A DNA stretch of 64,000 nucleotides, from NCBI GenBank assembly GCA_028292245.1, contig JAQGMS010000079.1, positions 1-64,000 on the forward strand, given 5' to 3'. Shown piece by piece: positions 1 to 8,715 of the stretch. A program made the translations under genes and the position numbers. Below the pieces are notes generated by a model. The model was given only the letters and a program-made list of their open reading frames with translations, made no database searches and had not been told where the DNA came from. Positions within the stretch are counted from its first letter, which is position 1. Each line of letters starts with the position of its first letter. Source of the DNA: Ramlibacter sp. Lineage in GTDB: Bacteria; Pseudomonadota; Gammaproteobacteria; Burkholderiales; Burkholderiaceae_C.

Positions 1-29
1 GCCCTGCCTCAGCCAGGGCCGCGGGTTTT
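1..29 (+). terminator. Possible terminator at the window edge
   Basis: Bases 1-6 and 14-19 form a 6-bp inverted repeat around a 7-base loop, and a run of four T follows at 26-29. It could end a gene lying to the left. The T run is short and set six bases from the stem, so the call is weak. Confidence 0.25.
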
Positions 30-49
30 GCTAAAATACGCGCTGCTGT

Positions 50-125
<76 letters not shown>

Positions 126-149
126 CAGCTTCTTTTTTTCGTTTTCAGT

Positions 150-225
150 GGGCTCTTAGCTCAGTTGGTAGAGCAGCGGACTCTTAATCCGTAGGTCGAG
201 TGTTCGAGTCACTCAGGGCCCACCA
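150..225 (+). tRNA. tRNA-Lys (anticodon CTT)
   Basis: The acceptor stem pairs 150-156 with 215-221. The D arm spans 159-174. The anticodon stem pairs 176-180 with 188-192, with CTT at 183-185, which reads AAG (lysine). The T arm is 198-214. The discriminator A is at 222 and CCA is encoded at 223-225. It lies 24 bases after tRNA-Ala and is probably cotranscribed with it. Confidence 0.95.
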
Positions 226-240
226 CCCACTGCCTTGCGG

Positions 241-326
241 GGCCGGTTAGCAGCAGCTAACCGGCCTGCAGCCAGATGAACCGTGCAATCGCCGTGCAAT
301 CGCTTTGATTCGCAAGAATCCAAGCG
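241..326. repeat. Two adjacent stem-loops after the tRNA pair
   Basis: Positions 241-251 and 256-266 form a perfect 11-bp inverted repeat with a 4-base loop. Positions 301-326 form a second hairpin, with an inner GATTC/GAATC stem around GCAA and an outer CGCTT/AAGCG stem separated by single-base bulges. Between them, at about 281-303, the 11-mer CCGTGCAATCG is repeated in tandem. The first hairpin may end the tRNA transcript but has no T tract. No convincing gene lies in 226-451. Confidence 0.5.
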
Positions 327-394
327 CGAGGCATCCCATCTCATTTCGCAGTGAGAAGGGCGGGTATTTGAGAACCGCCACGGCAGCCAAATAG

Positions 395-425
395 AAAACC
401 CCGGGCACGGAGCGCCGCGCCGGGG
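395..425 (-). terminator. Rho-independent terminator of operon A
   Basis: Read on the minus strand, CCCCGG (425-420) pairs with CCGGGG (404-399), and a T run follows at 398-395. It lies 26 bases beyond the stop of the beta-keto acid cleavage enzyme gene, the last gene of the minus-strand operon. Confidence 0.7.
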
Positions 426-451
426 CTCGGCCAATGGCGTTGGTTGATTCG

Positions 452-1381
452 CTAGAACGCCACGTTGGCCCGACCTTTCAGGCTGAGGATCTGCCGCGCC
501 TCATCTGGCGTTGCGATCTCCAATCCCAGGCCTTCCACGATGGTTCGCGCTTGGCTGACCTGCTCCGCGTTGGATGCCGCCAGCCGGCCCGCACCAGCCC
601 AGAGGGAGTCTTCCAGGCCCACCCGGACATTTCCCCCCATGGCTGCGCTCATCGCAGCCAGGGGCATCTGGCTCTTGCCGGCCCCCAGGACCGACCAACG
701 ATAGCTGTCACCGAAAAGCCGGTCGGCCGTGCGCTTCATGTGCAGCACGTCCTCCGGGTGGGGCCCGATGCCGCCGAGAAGGCCGAACACCGTCTGGATG
801 AACAGCGGCGCCTTGACCAGCCCTTCTTGCCAGAAGTAATGCAGGTTGTAGAGATGGCTGGTGTCGTAGCACTCGAACTCGTAGCGCGTGTTGGTCTCGT
901 TCAGCGTGTTCAACGCGTAGGTGATGTCCTTGAACGAATTGCGAAACACCAGGTCGCGCGAATTCTCGAGCATCCGAGGCTCCCACTCGTGCTTGAACGT
1001 CTTGAAGCGCTTGAGCATGGGAAACAGGCCGAAGTTCATCGACCCCATGTTCAGGCTCGCGACCTCGGGCTTGAATACGGCGGCGGGCCGGACCCGCTCT
1101 TCGACCGACATGTACGGAGAGCCGCCCGTGGTCAGATTGACCACCACGTCCGATCGGCTCTTTATCGAACGCAGGAATGGCGCGAATGCTTCGGGACTCT
1201 GGTCGGGCCGCCCGTCCACAGGATTTCGCGCGTGCAGGTGGACGATTGCCGCGCCGGCCTCGGCGGCGCCCACGGCCGCCTCGGCGATTTCCTCAGCGGT
1301 GACCGGCAGGTGCGGCGACATCGACGGTGTATGGATCGAGCCGGTGACGGCGCACGTGATGATGACTTTGCGTGACTTCAT
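452..1381 (-). CDS. Beta-keto acid cleavage enzyme (BKACE, DUF849 family)
   Basis: 309 residues. BKACE enzymes are Zn-dependent and condense a beta-keto acid with acetyl-CoA, giving acetoacetate and a new acyl-CoA. The family zinc motif HxH is present at H48 and H50 (IVHLHARN), with the third ligand expected at E257 (VGLEDSLW). NLTTGGS (82-88) and the late LAASNAEQV segment also fit the family. The start at 1381 has a strong purine-rich ribosome site (GAGGGAAG); an upstream in-frame extension would run into the neighbouring ligase gene. It is the last gene of operon A, 55 bases after the ligase, and a terminator follows. The substrate cannot be told from sequence. Confidence 0.88.
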   Translation of the reverse strand: MKSRKVIITCAVTGSIHTPSMSPHLPVTAEEIAEAAVGAAEAGAAIVHLHARNPVDGRPDQSPEAFAPFLRSIKSRSDVVVNLTTGGSPYMSVEERVRPAAVFKPEVASLNMGSMNFGLFPMLKRFKTFKHEWEPRMLENSRDLVFRNSFKDITYALNTLNETNTRYEFECYDTSHLYNLHYFWQEGLVKAPLFIQTVFGLLGGIGPHPEDVLHMKRTADRLFGDSYRWSVLGAGKSQMPLAAMSAAMGGNVRVGLEDSLWAGAGRLAASNAEQVSQARTIVEGLGLEIATPDEARQILSLKGRANVAF

Positions 1382-1436
1382 GGTTCTTCCCTCGTGGTGT
1401 TGCCGTAGTCGGCGATCATGGATTTCATGGCTAGAG

Positions 1437-2990
1437 TCAATTGACAGGTTGAATGAGTTCACGCAGTTGCTTGCGCAGCAGCTTCCCGGCCGGGGAGCGG
1501 GGCAACTGGTCGATGACGTGAATGGCGGCAGGTTGCTTGAAGCGCCCCAGCCTCTCTTGACAGGCGCGCCGCACAGCAGCGGACAGCTCGCTGGTGCCGG
1601 ACGCGCGAGTGATGTCCGCAACGATGAAGGCGACAGGCTTCTCCCCGAAGCGCTCGTCCCGCACGCCCACGACAGCGCAGTCCCAGACGGCGGCGACACC
1701 GCGAATCACTGCCTCGATCTCCTGCGGATAGATGTTGACGCCGCCGGAGATGATCATGTCGTCGGCCCGATCGGTGAGGTAGAGATAGCCGCTGTCGTCG
1801 ACATGCCCGATGTCGCCGAAGGTTTGCCAGCCGCTCTCGAGCGTTCGTGCTGCGGTCTTGCCCGCCGCTTTGTAATACTCGAAAGGAGGGCCTCCGGAGA
1901 AGTAGATCCGGCCGGTCTCGCCCGCCGGCACTTCGGCTCCGGTCTCATCAATGACATGAATGATGCCCTTGCGGGCGCGCCCGACGGAACCCCGGTGCGC
2001 GAGTGCTTCGGCCGAGTCGATCAGAGTAAGTCCCACGCCTTCGCTGCCGGAGTAGTACTCGAGAAAGACAGGCCCCCACCAGTCGATCATGGCCTGCTTC
2101 AGTTCGGGATGACATGGCGCCGCCCCATGAATGGCGTACTGGTGCGCCGGCGCGGAGAACGCCTCGCGCCGACCCGATGGCAATGTGAGGAGGCGCTGAA
2201 ACATTGCCGGCACCCATTGGCTGTGGGTGATTGCAAGTTTCTCCAGTTGCCCAAGTGCTTCCTCGGCATCGAATCGGCCCATCACATGGACGGTGCCGCC
2301 GGCGGCCGTCACGGCCAGTGCGAACCGCAACGGCGCGGCGTGGTACAGCGGCGCCGTGGACAAGTAGCGCACGGTCTCGCCGCCAAGGTCGAACAGCTGG
2401 ATGAGGTCGGCCGCGAACGGCGGTGTTCCACGCCAATCGGGCGGCAGCAAAGGACGGTACACGCCCTTCGGAGCACCTGTAGTGCCCGAGGTGTACATCA
2501 TCAAGGCGCCGGGCATCTCCTGATCCGGCGGCAACAGGGTCGCCGTCGCAAGCAGGGGTTCGACCGGTGTGTAGCCAGCCAGCGATCCGCCCAGCGAGAG
2601 CCAGTGGATGGGGCGGCCGGGAAACATGGGCGGCAGCGGTTCGGCCACGTGAGGCAGCATGCTGTCCGCCAGCACCAGCTTGGCATCGCAATCGCCGACC
2701 AGGTAGCCAAGCTCGGCGGCCGCCAACGCGGTGGGCATGGGTGTCAGGTAAACCCCCGAGCGCCAGGCCGCCCAAGCGACGGCGAGCATTTCCGGCCGGT
2801 TGCCCATGAGCGTCGCGACATGGTCTCCGCGCTGCAGCCCGCGTTCCCGCAACACACTCGCGAACCGGTTGGCAAGGGCTTCGAGATTCTCGTAACTGAG
2901 CGACGCGCCATCGCAGACGACGGCGACCTTGTCCGGAATCGCCAGTGCCTGCTTGCGCAGGTCCAGGAAAGATTGGTCCGCCACCGTCAA
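1437..2990 (-). CDS. AMP-forming acyl-CoA ligase (ANL superfamily)
   Basis: 517 residues. It should activate a carboxylic acid to its CoA thioester through an acyl-adenylate in the cytoplasm. The P-loop motif YTSGTTGAPKG is at 166-176, the YYSGSEG motif lies near the middle, GDIGHVDDSGYLY with the hinge Asp follows, and the C-terminal catalytic Lys is near 503 in PAGKLLRKQL. Length is normal. Its ATG overlaps the TGA of the Bug receptor gene by 4 bases, so translation is probably coupled. This is one of three acyl-CoA ligases in the window (also at 13361 and 25863). The substrate is unknown; context suggests an alicyclic, aromatic or branched acid. Confidence 0.88.
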   Translation of the reverse strand: MTVADQSFLDLRKQALAIPDKVAVVCDGASLSYENLEALANRFASVLRERGLQRGDHVATLMGNRPEMLAVAWAAWRSGVYLTPMPTALAAAELGYLVGDCDAKLVLADSMLPHVAEPLPPMFPGRPIHWLSLGGSLAGYTPVEPLLATATLLPPDQEMPGALMMYTSGTTGAPKGVYRPLLPPDWRGTPPFAADLIQLFDLGGETVRYLSTAPLYHAAPLRFALAVTAAGGTVHVMGRFDAEEALGQLEKLAITHSQWVPAMFQRLLTLPSGRREAFSAPAHQYAIHGAAPCHPELKQAMIDWWGPVFLEYYSGSEGVGLTLIDSAEALAHRGSVGRARKGIIHVIDETGAEVPAGETGRIYFSGGPPFEYYKAAGKTAARTLESGWQTFGDIGHVDDSGYLYLTDRADDMIISGGVNIYPQEIEAVIRGVAAVWDCAVVGVRDERFGEKPVAFIVADITRASGTSELSAAVRRACQERLGRFKQPAAIHVIDQLPRSPAGKLLRKQLRELIQPVN

Positions 2991-3958
2991 TCCTTGCGCA
3001 GGAGTCCGAGCCGGGAAAGCGTCTCCCGCTCCGCGGCGACCGTACGCTTGGCGAAAGCTTCGTACTCCGTTGAGCCCATCGGGATCACCGGCAACATGAA
3101 GCGCGCAAACGCTGCCAGGACCGCGGGCTCGTCAAGGGCAGCGCGAAAAGCGTCGTGCAGCAGCTTGATAGTCTGCGGATCGGTGGCACGCGGAACCCCG
3201 ATGCCAAACGGCGATTCATTGACGATGTCGACCCCGGATTCTCGAAGCGTCGGTACATCGGGAAATGCCGGGGCGCGCTTCGCACCCAGGGTCGCCAGGA
3301 CGCGAAGCTTTCCTGCCTCGACATGGGGCAGGAACTCCGTTGTTCCGCTCATCATCGAGATATGGCCGCCAAGCAGCGCCGCCAGGGCCTCGTTCGAACC
3401 CTTGTAGGGGACGGCCGTGAGTTCGATGCCTGCTTTCTGCGCCAGTTCCTCCACCGCCAGATGGGGAGTGCTGCCGATGCCGGAATGTCCGTAGGTCAGC
3501 TTGCCCGGGTTCCTTCGAGCGTCGTTCAGGAAATCCGCCAAGCTCCGATGGGGAGAGTCTGCGCGTACGGCCAGGCCAAAGACAAAGCCGCCCAGGCCGG
3601 CGACGTACGCGATGTCACGAAGGGGATCGAAGGCGGTCCTCTGCATCAGCGCAATGCGGAACACGCCGAGCGGCAGCAGCGCAACGGTATAGCCGTCCGG
3701 CTTTGCGGAGGCGAGGGCAAGGCCGCCGAGGGTTCCGCCGGCGCCCGCCTTGTTCTCGACAACGACCGGCACTCCGAGGCGGCGGGACGCGGCGTCCGCC
3801 AGCGCGCGGCACACGGCATCGGTGGATCCCCCGGGAACCGAAGGTGCGATCAGCGTGATCGCGCGGTTCGGAAACCCCTGGGCGGTCACATTCGTCACGA
3901 CGCCGGCAAGACAAATGCCACCGGCCTTGAGAGCAGTGCGTCTATCCATATCAGACAC
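2987..3958 (-). CDS. Bug/TctC-family periplasmic solute receptor
   Basis: 323 residues. Bug proteins bind small carboxylates in the periplasm, sometimes for a TctAB membrane partner. The N-terminus carries RRTALKAGG, a twin-arginine-like export signal, and a cleavage-like region ending near TAQGFP. The family signatures APSVPGGSTD, VVENKAGAGGT and VPYKGSNEAL are present. No tctA or tctB gene is in the window, which is common for orphan Bug receptors in Burkholderiales. It abuts the SDR gene (no gap) and overlaps the ligase gene. The ligand is probably the acid that feeds operon A, by inference from position only. Confidence 0.9.
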   Translation of the reverse strand: MSDMDRRTALKAGGICLAGVVTNVTAQGFPNRAITLIAPSVPGGSTDAVCRALADAASRRLGVPVVVENKAGAGGTLGGLALASAKPDGYTVALLPLGVFRIALMQRTAFDPLRDIAYVAGLGGFVFGLAVRADSPHRSLADFLNDARRNPGKLTYGHSGIGSTPHLAVEELAQKAGIELTAVPYKGSNEALAALLGGHISMMSGTTEFLPHVEAGKLRVLATLGAKRAPAFPDVPTLRESGVDIVNESPFGIGVPRATDPQTIKLLHDAFRAALDEPAVLAAFARFMLPVIPMGSTEYEAFAKRTVAAERETLSRLGLLRKD

Positions 3959-4861
3959 TCAGCCGGTGCTGCGAAGCGTCTTTTCCTGCTCCGCCTTCCC
4001 ACGCACGACGGATTTCGCCAGTGCCCAGTCTTCGGGCGTGAGGTTTCCCAAGGCCGCAAACGTACTCGGAGCGGCGAGGTGGTGGCCGCCGTCGATGGCG
4101 ATGTTCTGGCCCGTCAGATAGTCACATCCGTCGGCCTGCAGGAACGTCACGAGGTTGCAGAGCTCCTCCATCTTCCCGAAGCGCTGCATCGGGACCTCGT
4201 CCTTCGATGCTGCGCCGACGTTGGCCTGGGGTATGGGCGCCAGCTTTTCCCACGCCCCCTCCGTCGGGAACGGGCCGGGCGCGACGGCGTTGACGCGGAT
4301 GTTGTGCCTGCCCCATTCGACCGCCAGCGACATCGTCATGGCGTGGACGGCCGTCTTCGCCATGGTTGAGGGAAGGACGTAGGCCGAGCCGGTCCAGACC
4401 CAGGTGACCAGCATGCTGACCACGGAACCTGGCAAGTCCTGGGCGATCCAGCGGCGGCCGCACGCAAGCGTCGCAAACAGCGCGCCGTCCATCACGGTTG
4501 AGCGAACTGCGGCGAAGCCACGCGGGCTGATCTCGACCGACGGCGATATGAAGTTCGCTGCCGCGTTGTTGATGAGGCCGGTCAGGGGACCGCTCTGCCA
4601 GATCGCCTCGACCATGGCCTCGATCTGGTCAGGGTCCCGGACGTCGCAGACATGGTGTCGCACGGAACCGCCGTGCTTCGCCGTTTCTTGCAGCTCGGAG
4701 ACCGCCTGCTGGAGCACCGCTTCGCGCCGCCCGCAGATATGAACCGCGGCCCCGTGCGCCGCGAAGTGCCGGGCGAGCTCCTTGCCCAATCCCGTCCCTG
4801 CGCCCGTGACGAGGATGCGCTTGCCTGCCAGAACCTCCTGGCGAAAGATCGAAGGTGCCAT
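3959..4861 (-). CDS. SDR oxidoreductase, 2,4-dienoyl-CoA reductase-like
   Basis: 300 residues. The Rossmann motif TGAGTGLG is near residue 21 and NNAAA near residue 96. The late part (PSTMAKTAVHAM, then NAVAPGPFPTEGAW) follows the pattern of mitochondrial 2,4-dienoyl-CoA reductases: a Ser stands where classical SDRs have the catalytic Tyr, and the Lys is kept. The Tyr that DECR enzymes use appears to be Trp here, so activity needs testing. The start at 4861 was chosen for its AGGGGAAGGG ribosome site; an in-frame codon 36 bases upstream would overlap the dehydrogenase gene. Lying beside two acyl-CoA dehydrogenases, it may reduce an unsaturated acyl-CoA. Confidence 0.82.
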   Translation of the reverse strand: MAPSIFRQEVLAGKRILVTGAGTGLGKELARHFAAHGAAVHICGRREAVLQQAVSELQETAKHGGSVRHHVCDVRDPDQIEAMVEAIWQSGPLTGLINNAAANFISPSVEISPRGFAAVRSTVMDGALFATLACGRRWIAQDLPGSVVSMLVTWVWTGSAYVLPSTMAKTAVHAMTMSLAVEWGRHNIRVNAVAPGPFPTEGAWEKLAPIPQANVGAASKDEVPMQRFGKMEELCNLVTFLQADGCDYLTGQNIAIDGGHHLAAPSTFAALGNLTPEDWALAKSVVRGKAEQEKTLRSTG

Positions 4862-4871
4862 CGCCCTTCCC

Positions 4872-6068
4872 CTACACCGGGTTGATGCCCGCGACACCGT
4901 TGGCGTTCTCGCGCCGCAGCTTGTGGTGTGCGAATAGGTGACGGCCGATGATGTGTTTCATCACCTCGATGGAACCGCCGGCGATCTTCACGATACGTGC
5001 ATCGGCGTAAGCGCGCGCGATTGGGTATTCCCACATGTATCCCCAGCCGCCAAACAGCTGCAGGCACTCATCGACCACTTTGCAGTGCAGGTTCGAGAGC
5101 CACATCTTGGCCATGGCCGCGTCGATCGCATCGAGTTCCCCGCGCATGAAGACTTCGATGCACTTGTCCGTGAATTGTCGACCGACCACCGCCTCGGTCT
5201 TGAGTTCAGCGAGCTTGAACTGTGTGTTCTGGAAATCCGCAATGGTTTGACCGAAGGCCTTGCGCTGCGAGGTGTACTCGACCGTCCAATCGATGACGGT
5301 CTCGGCGACCACTGCCGAGCGAATGGCCTGGGCCAGGCGCTCCTGGGCAAGCTTGGTCATCATCAGCTCGAAGCCCTTGCCCTCCTCGCCCAGCATGGCA
5401 GTTGCCGGCACGCGCACTTCGTCGAAGAACAGCTCGGAGGTGTCCTGTGCCTTCATCCCCAGCTTGTTCAGGTTCTTCCCACGCCGGAAGCCCGGCAGGC
5501 TGGTATCGACAAGGAAGAGAGTGACCCCCTTGGCGCCCGCAGCGCTATCTGTCTTCGTTGCCAGAACGATCACGTCGCAAAGCTGCCCGTTCGAGATGAA
5601 GACCTTCTGGCCGGAAATGATGAAGTCGTCGCCGTTGCGTATCGCCTTCGTTCGGATCGCTTTCAAATCCGAGCCGGCGTGCGGCTCCGTCATTCCCAGC
5701 GAACCGATCGCCTCGCCGGCGACCATCCTCGGCAGCCATTGTTTTTTCTGCTCTTCGCTGCCGAACGACTTGATGTACGTGGCGACCAGGTCGCAATGGA
5801 TCAGGAAGCCCGGGCCGGTGAATCCGGAGCGCGCCATTTCCTCGAACACCACGACATCGAACAGGTAGTCGGCGCCCAGGCCGCCGTACTCTTCGGGGAT
5901 GGTGCAGCAGAGCATGCCAGCCGCACCGGCCTTCAGCCACAGCTCGCGCGGCACAACGCCGTCACGCTCCCATTGAGCATGATTGGGCGCTATCTCGCGC
6001 TCCACGAAGCGCCGCACCGTGTCCCGGAACGTCTCGTGCTCCGGCTCGAAGAGCTCTCGCTTGATCAT
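4872..6068 (-). CDS. Acyl-CoA dehydrogenase
   Basis: 398 residues, usual length for the family. It would oxidise an acyl-CoA to the 2-enoyl-CoA with FAD, passing electrons to ETF. The family signature GSLGMTEPHAGSDLKAI lies around 125-140, the substrate-loop FISNG follows, and the C-terminal GGWGYMWEYPIARAYADAR region with its flavin- and subunit-contacting residues is intact. It sits 15 bases after a second, only distantly similar dehydrogenase gene. Two adjacent dehydrogenases often act either as a heteromer or on successive steps; the sequence does not decide between these. Confidence 0.92.
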   Translation of the reverse strand: MIKRELFEPEHETFRDTVRRFVEREIAPNHAQWERDGVVPRELWLKAGAAGMLCCTIPEEYGGLGADYLFDVVVFEEMARSGFTGPGFLIHCDLVATYIKSFGSEEQKKQWLPRMVAGEAIGSLGMTEPHAGSDLKAIRTKAIRNGDDFIISGQKVFISNGQLCDVIVLATKTDSAAGAKGVTLFLVDTSLPGFRRGKNLNKLGMKAQDTSELFFDEVRVPATAMLGEEGKGFELMMTKLAQERLAQAIRSAVVAETVIDWTVEYTSQRKAFGQTIADFQNTQFKLAELKTEAVVGRQFTDKCIEVFMRGELDAIDAAMAKMWLSNLHCKVVDECLQLFGGWGYMWEYPIARAYADARIVKIAGGSIEVMKHIIGRHLFAHHKLRRENANGVAGINPV

Positions 6069-6083
6069 TGATTTACTCCTGAT

Positions 6084-7250
6084 TCAGTACGACCTGGGAA
6101 GCTCCAGCACCTTCTCGGCGATGAAGGAAAGGATGAGTTGCTCGGTGACCGGCGCGATCCGCGTGATGGTTACTTCGCGCAGCAGGCGCTCGACGTGGTA
6201 TTCCTTGGCGTAGCCGAAGCCGCCGTGCGTGAGCACCGCTTGCATGCACGAATCGAAGCCCGCGCGCGCGCCGAGGAACTTGGCGGCATTGGCTTCGGCG
6301 CCGCATGGCAAGTGCTGGTCGTAGAGCCAAGCACCCTTCATGACCATGTTCCAGGCGGCCTCGAGCGCCATCCAGCGCTCGGCAAGAGGGTGCTGGATGC
6401 CCTGGTTCTGGCCGATCGGACGATCGAACACCACACGTTCGCGCGCGTACTTCGTCGCCCGGCGCAGTGCGTCCTGTCCAATCGCGACCGCCTCGGCTGC
6501 GACCAGCAGGCGCTCGGGATTCAGACTGTGAAGGATGTAGGAGAACCCCTTGCCCTCTTCGCCGATCCGGTCGCCGTCCGGGATGAACAGGCCGTCGATG
6601 AAGATCGAGTTCGAATCGACCGCCTTGCGGCCCATCTTCGCAATCCGGTGCACGTCGATCTTGGATCGATCGAGGTCGGTGTAGAAGATGGTGATGCCGT
6701 CGGTCGGTCGGGCGCAGTCTTCCAGCTTGGTCGTCCGGGTGAGCAGCATGATCTTGTTGGCCACCTGCGCCGTGGAGGTCCAGACCTTCTGCCCATTCAC
6801 AACGTAGCCGCCCGGAACCTTTTGCGCGAAGGTCTTGATGGCGGTGGTGTTCAAGCCGGCGTCGGGTTCGGTAAAGCCGAAGCAGCATTGGTCCTTGCCT
6901 TCGACCAGCCGGGGAATCCAGCGCTGCTTTTGCTCCGGGGTGCCGAATACGACGATAGGGTGCGGGCCAAACAGGTTGATATGCACCGTGGACGCGGAGG
7001 CCATGCCGCCGCCGTGGCTCGCGACCTCGTGCAGCATGATCACGGCCTCGGCCACACCCAACCCCGAGCCGCCGTACTCGGTGGGCATGGTGATGCCCAG
7101 CCAACCGGCGTCGGCCATCGCACGATGGAACTCACGGGGGAACTCCCCATCATCGTCCCGCGCCAGCCAGTACTCGTCGTCGAACTTGCGAACCACCCCG
7201 CTCACGCCGTCCCGGATCGCGCGGTGGTCTTCGCTGACAGAAAAATCCAT
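6084..7250 (-). CDS. Acyl-CoA dehydrogenase
   Basis: 388 residues. The FAD/substrate signature CCFGFTEPDAGLNTTAIKT is near 122-140 and KVWTS near 155. The C-terminal MQAVLTHGGFGYAKEYHVER segment is complete, and its GGFGYAKEYHVERL pattern is that of the caiA/AcdA-like group. It overlaps nothing and starts 88 bases after the CitE-like gene, with a G/C-rich repeat in that gap. It is likely translated on the same message as the four genes that follow. The substrate is unknown. Confidence 0.92.
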   Translation of the reverse strand: MDFSVSEDHRAIRDGVSGVVRKFDDEYWLARDDDGEFPREFHRAMADAGWLGITMPTEYGGSGLGVAEAVIMLHEVASHGGGMASASTVHINLFGPHPIVVFGTPEQKQRWIPRLVEGKDQCCFGFTEPDAGLNTTAIKTFAQKVPGGYVVNGQKVWTSTAQVANKIMLLTRTTKLEDCARPTDGITIFYTDLDRSKIDVHRIAKMGRKAVDSNSIFIDGLFIPDGDRIGEEGKGFSYILHSLNPERLLVAAEAVAIGQDALRRATKYARERVVFDRPIGQNQGIQHPLAERWMALEAAWNMVMKGAWLYDQHLPCGAEANAAKFLGARAGFDSCMQAVLTHGGFGYAKEYHVERLLREVTITRIAPVTEQLILSFIAEKVLELPRSY

Positions 7251-7275
7251 AAATTAAAGTCTCCTTTTTTGACGA

Positions 7276-7329
7276 CGGGCCGCCCCTAGGCAAAAAGCGC
7301 CCCCTCGGGGGGCAGCGAAGCGTGGGGGC
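7276..7329 (-). repeat. G/C-rich dispersed repeat, copy 1
   Basis: Read on the minus strand it begins GCCCCCACGCTTCGCTG, continues with the hairpin CCCCCCGAGGGGGCG and ends GGGGCGGCCCG. The same blocks, with an extra 9-base insert near the start, occur in plus orientation at 22684-22746. It lies between two genes of operon A and may act as an attenuator or RNA-stabilising hairpin. Confidence 0.7.
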
Positions 7330-7338
7330 AGACGTACA

Positions 7339-8220
7339 TCAGTGCGGCAGTTCCAAGGTCCGCAGGGCCTGGGTCAGATGGGGTTTATCGACCATCACGC
7401 CGTCGATGCTGAGGGTGCCGGCCTCGGGCTGTGTCGCGAATGCGTCAACGATGCGCCTGGCGTGCGCCAGTTCCGCTTCGCTTGGCGAATACGCTTCGTT
7501 GATGGTGTGGACCTGGTCGGGATGGATGGCGATGCGGCCACGAAATCCGCGGCGGCGAGATGCCCGGCAGGACGCGGTGAGCCCAACCACGTCGCGGAAG
7601 TCGGCGTAGAGGGTGTCGATTGCCGGCACGTCGGCGGACGCGGCAACGCACAGGCACAAGGAGTTGGCCAGCGTGTAGAGCGGCGACCAGCTCCCGTCTT
7701 CTTCGCGATTGGAGACAGCGCCTATCGCCGCTGACAGGTCTTCCGCACCCCAGGTCACCCCGGCCAGTCTCGGCACGGCCGTTGCCGCAAAGCCCTGCAT
7801 GTTGAGCATCGCCTGGGGCGTCTCGGTCGCGACGGGCACGATCTTCACTGCTCCGGCCGCCATGCCCGCACGGGCCTCGAGCGCATCCAGGCAATGGCCG
7901 AGATGGATCAGGTCGGCCGCTGAGCGGGTCTTGGGCTGAAGAACGCCGGCGAGGCCGGGCACCACGACCGACGCGAGATCGTCCATTGCCAATCCGCTGT
8001 CGAGCGGATTGATGCGAACGAAGATCCGGGCACCGAGCTTGGACGCCTGGGCGGTGACGAACTCGGCAGCCATCGAACGCGCCATGGGTTTGCGCGCCTG
8101 CGCGACCGCGTCTTCGAGATCGAGAATCAGCACGTCGGCCGGACTGTCCAGGGATTTCGCCAGCTTCCGCTCGCTATCGGCCGGGACGAAGAGCATCGAA
8201 CGCATCCGCAGGGCGCTCAT
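7339..8220 (-). CDS. HpcH/HpaI-family CoA ester lyase (CitE-like)
   Basis: 293 residues. The family splits 3-hydroxyacyl-CoA esters (malyl-, citramalyl-, beta-methylmalyl-CoA) by retro-Claisen chemistry with Mg2+. Expected elements are present: SMLFVPADSERKL at the N-terminus, LDLEDAV with the acidic residues, FVRINPLDS with the CoA/substrate Arg, PVATETPQA with a metal Glu, and WGAEDLSA with a metal Asp. The ATG at 8220 overlaps the MaoC stop by 4 bases. A MaoC-CitE pair recalls the hydratase and lyase of itaconate or mesaconyl-CoA pathways, so it may hydrate and then cleave a C5-type fragment. That assignment is inferred. Confidence 0.85.
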   Translation of the reverse strand: MSALRMRSMLFVPADSERKLAKSLDSPADVLILDLEDAVAQARKPMARSMAAEFVTAQASKLGARIFVRINPLDSGLAMDDLASVVVPGLAGVLQPKTRSAADLIHLGHCLDALEARAGMAAGAVKIVPVATETPQAMLNMQGFAATAVPRLAGVTWGAEDLSAAIGAVSNREEDGSWSPLYTLANSLCLCVAASADVPAIDTLYADFRDVVGLTASCRASRRRGFRGRIAIHPDQVHTINEAYSPSEAELAHARRIVDAFATQPEAGTLSIDGVMVDKPHLTQALRTLELPH

Positions 8221-8669
8221 TGGGCTTTCCTCAGCATCAGCGCCTGCCGCAGACAGGTGCAGACTTCCTCGTCGCGCTGGTTGAATCCCTGGTGAAGGAA
8301 GGTGACGATGCCGGCGTTGGGCCTGGACTTGCTCTCGCGCAGCTCCTTGACCGTGGTGCGCGAACGGATGGTGTCCCCATGGAATACCGGTTTCGGAAAT
8401 CGGGTGTCGGTCATGCCGAGATTGGCCACGGTGGTGCCCAGGGTGGTTTCCTGGACGGACAGCCCGATCACAAGGCCGAGGGTGAAGATGCTGTTGACCA
8501 GGGGCTTGCCGAACTCGGTGCTCTTGCAGTATTCGGCGTCGATATGGATCGCGGCGGGGTTGTAGGTGGCGTTGGAGAACCACATGTTGTCCGCCTCGGT
8601 GACCGTACGGCGTATTTCGTGGTCGAACTGCTGCCCGACCGAGAATTCTTCGAACCAATGGCCTGCCAT
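8217..8669 (-). CDS. MaoC-family (R)-specific enoyl-CoA hydratase
   Basis: 150 residues, a single hot-dog fold. The motif NATYNPAAIHID near 34-45 corresponds to the family (D/N)xNPxHxD catalytic stretch, and GKPLVNS follows. It resembles mesaconyl-CoA-hydratase-type MaoC proteins more than PhaJ. It is the first gene of operon A and is translationally coupled to the CitE-like lyase. Its promoter lies in the 8670-8785 gap shared with the divergent reductase gene. Confidence 0.85.
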   Translation of the reverse strand: MAGHWFEEFSVGQQFDHEIRRTVTEADNMWFSNATYNPAAIHIDAEYCKSTEFGKPLVNSIFTLGLVIGLSVQETTLGTTVANLGMTDTRFPKPVFHGDTIRSRTTVKELRESKSRPNAGIVTFLHQGFNQRDEEVCTCLRQALMLRKAQ

Positions 8670-8715
8670 CTCTCATTTCCTCGAAAATTAATTGCTTTGA
8701 GTATAGATGCACATC

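Noticed and set aside
213..434. 73-codon minus frame over the tRNA-Lys end
   Set aside because: It overlaps the tRNA gene, hairpins and a terminator and has no ribosome site.
150..451. Island integration at tRNA-Lys
   Set aside because: No integrase, no second copy of the tRNA end and no clear att repeat were found within the window.
921..3407. Plus-strand open frame of 828 codons
   Set aside because: It lies opposite the BKACE, ligase and Bug genes, which have family motifs and ribosome sites. Long antisense frames are expected at this GC content.
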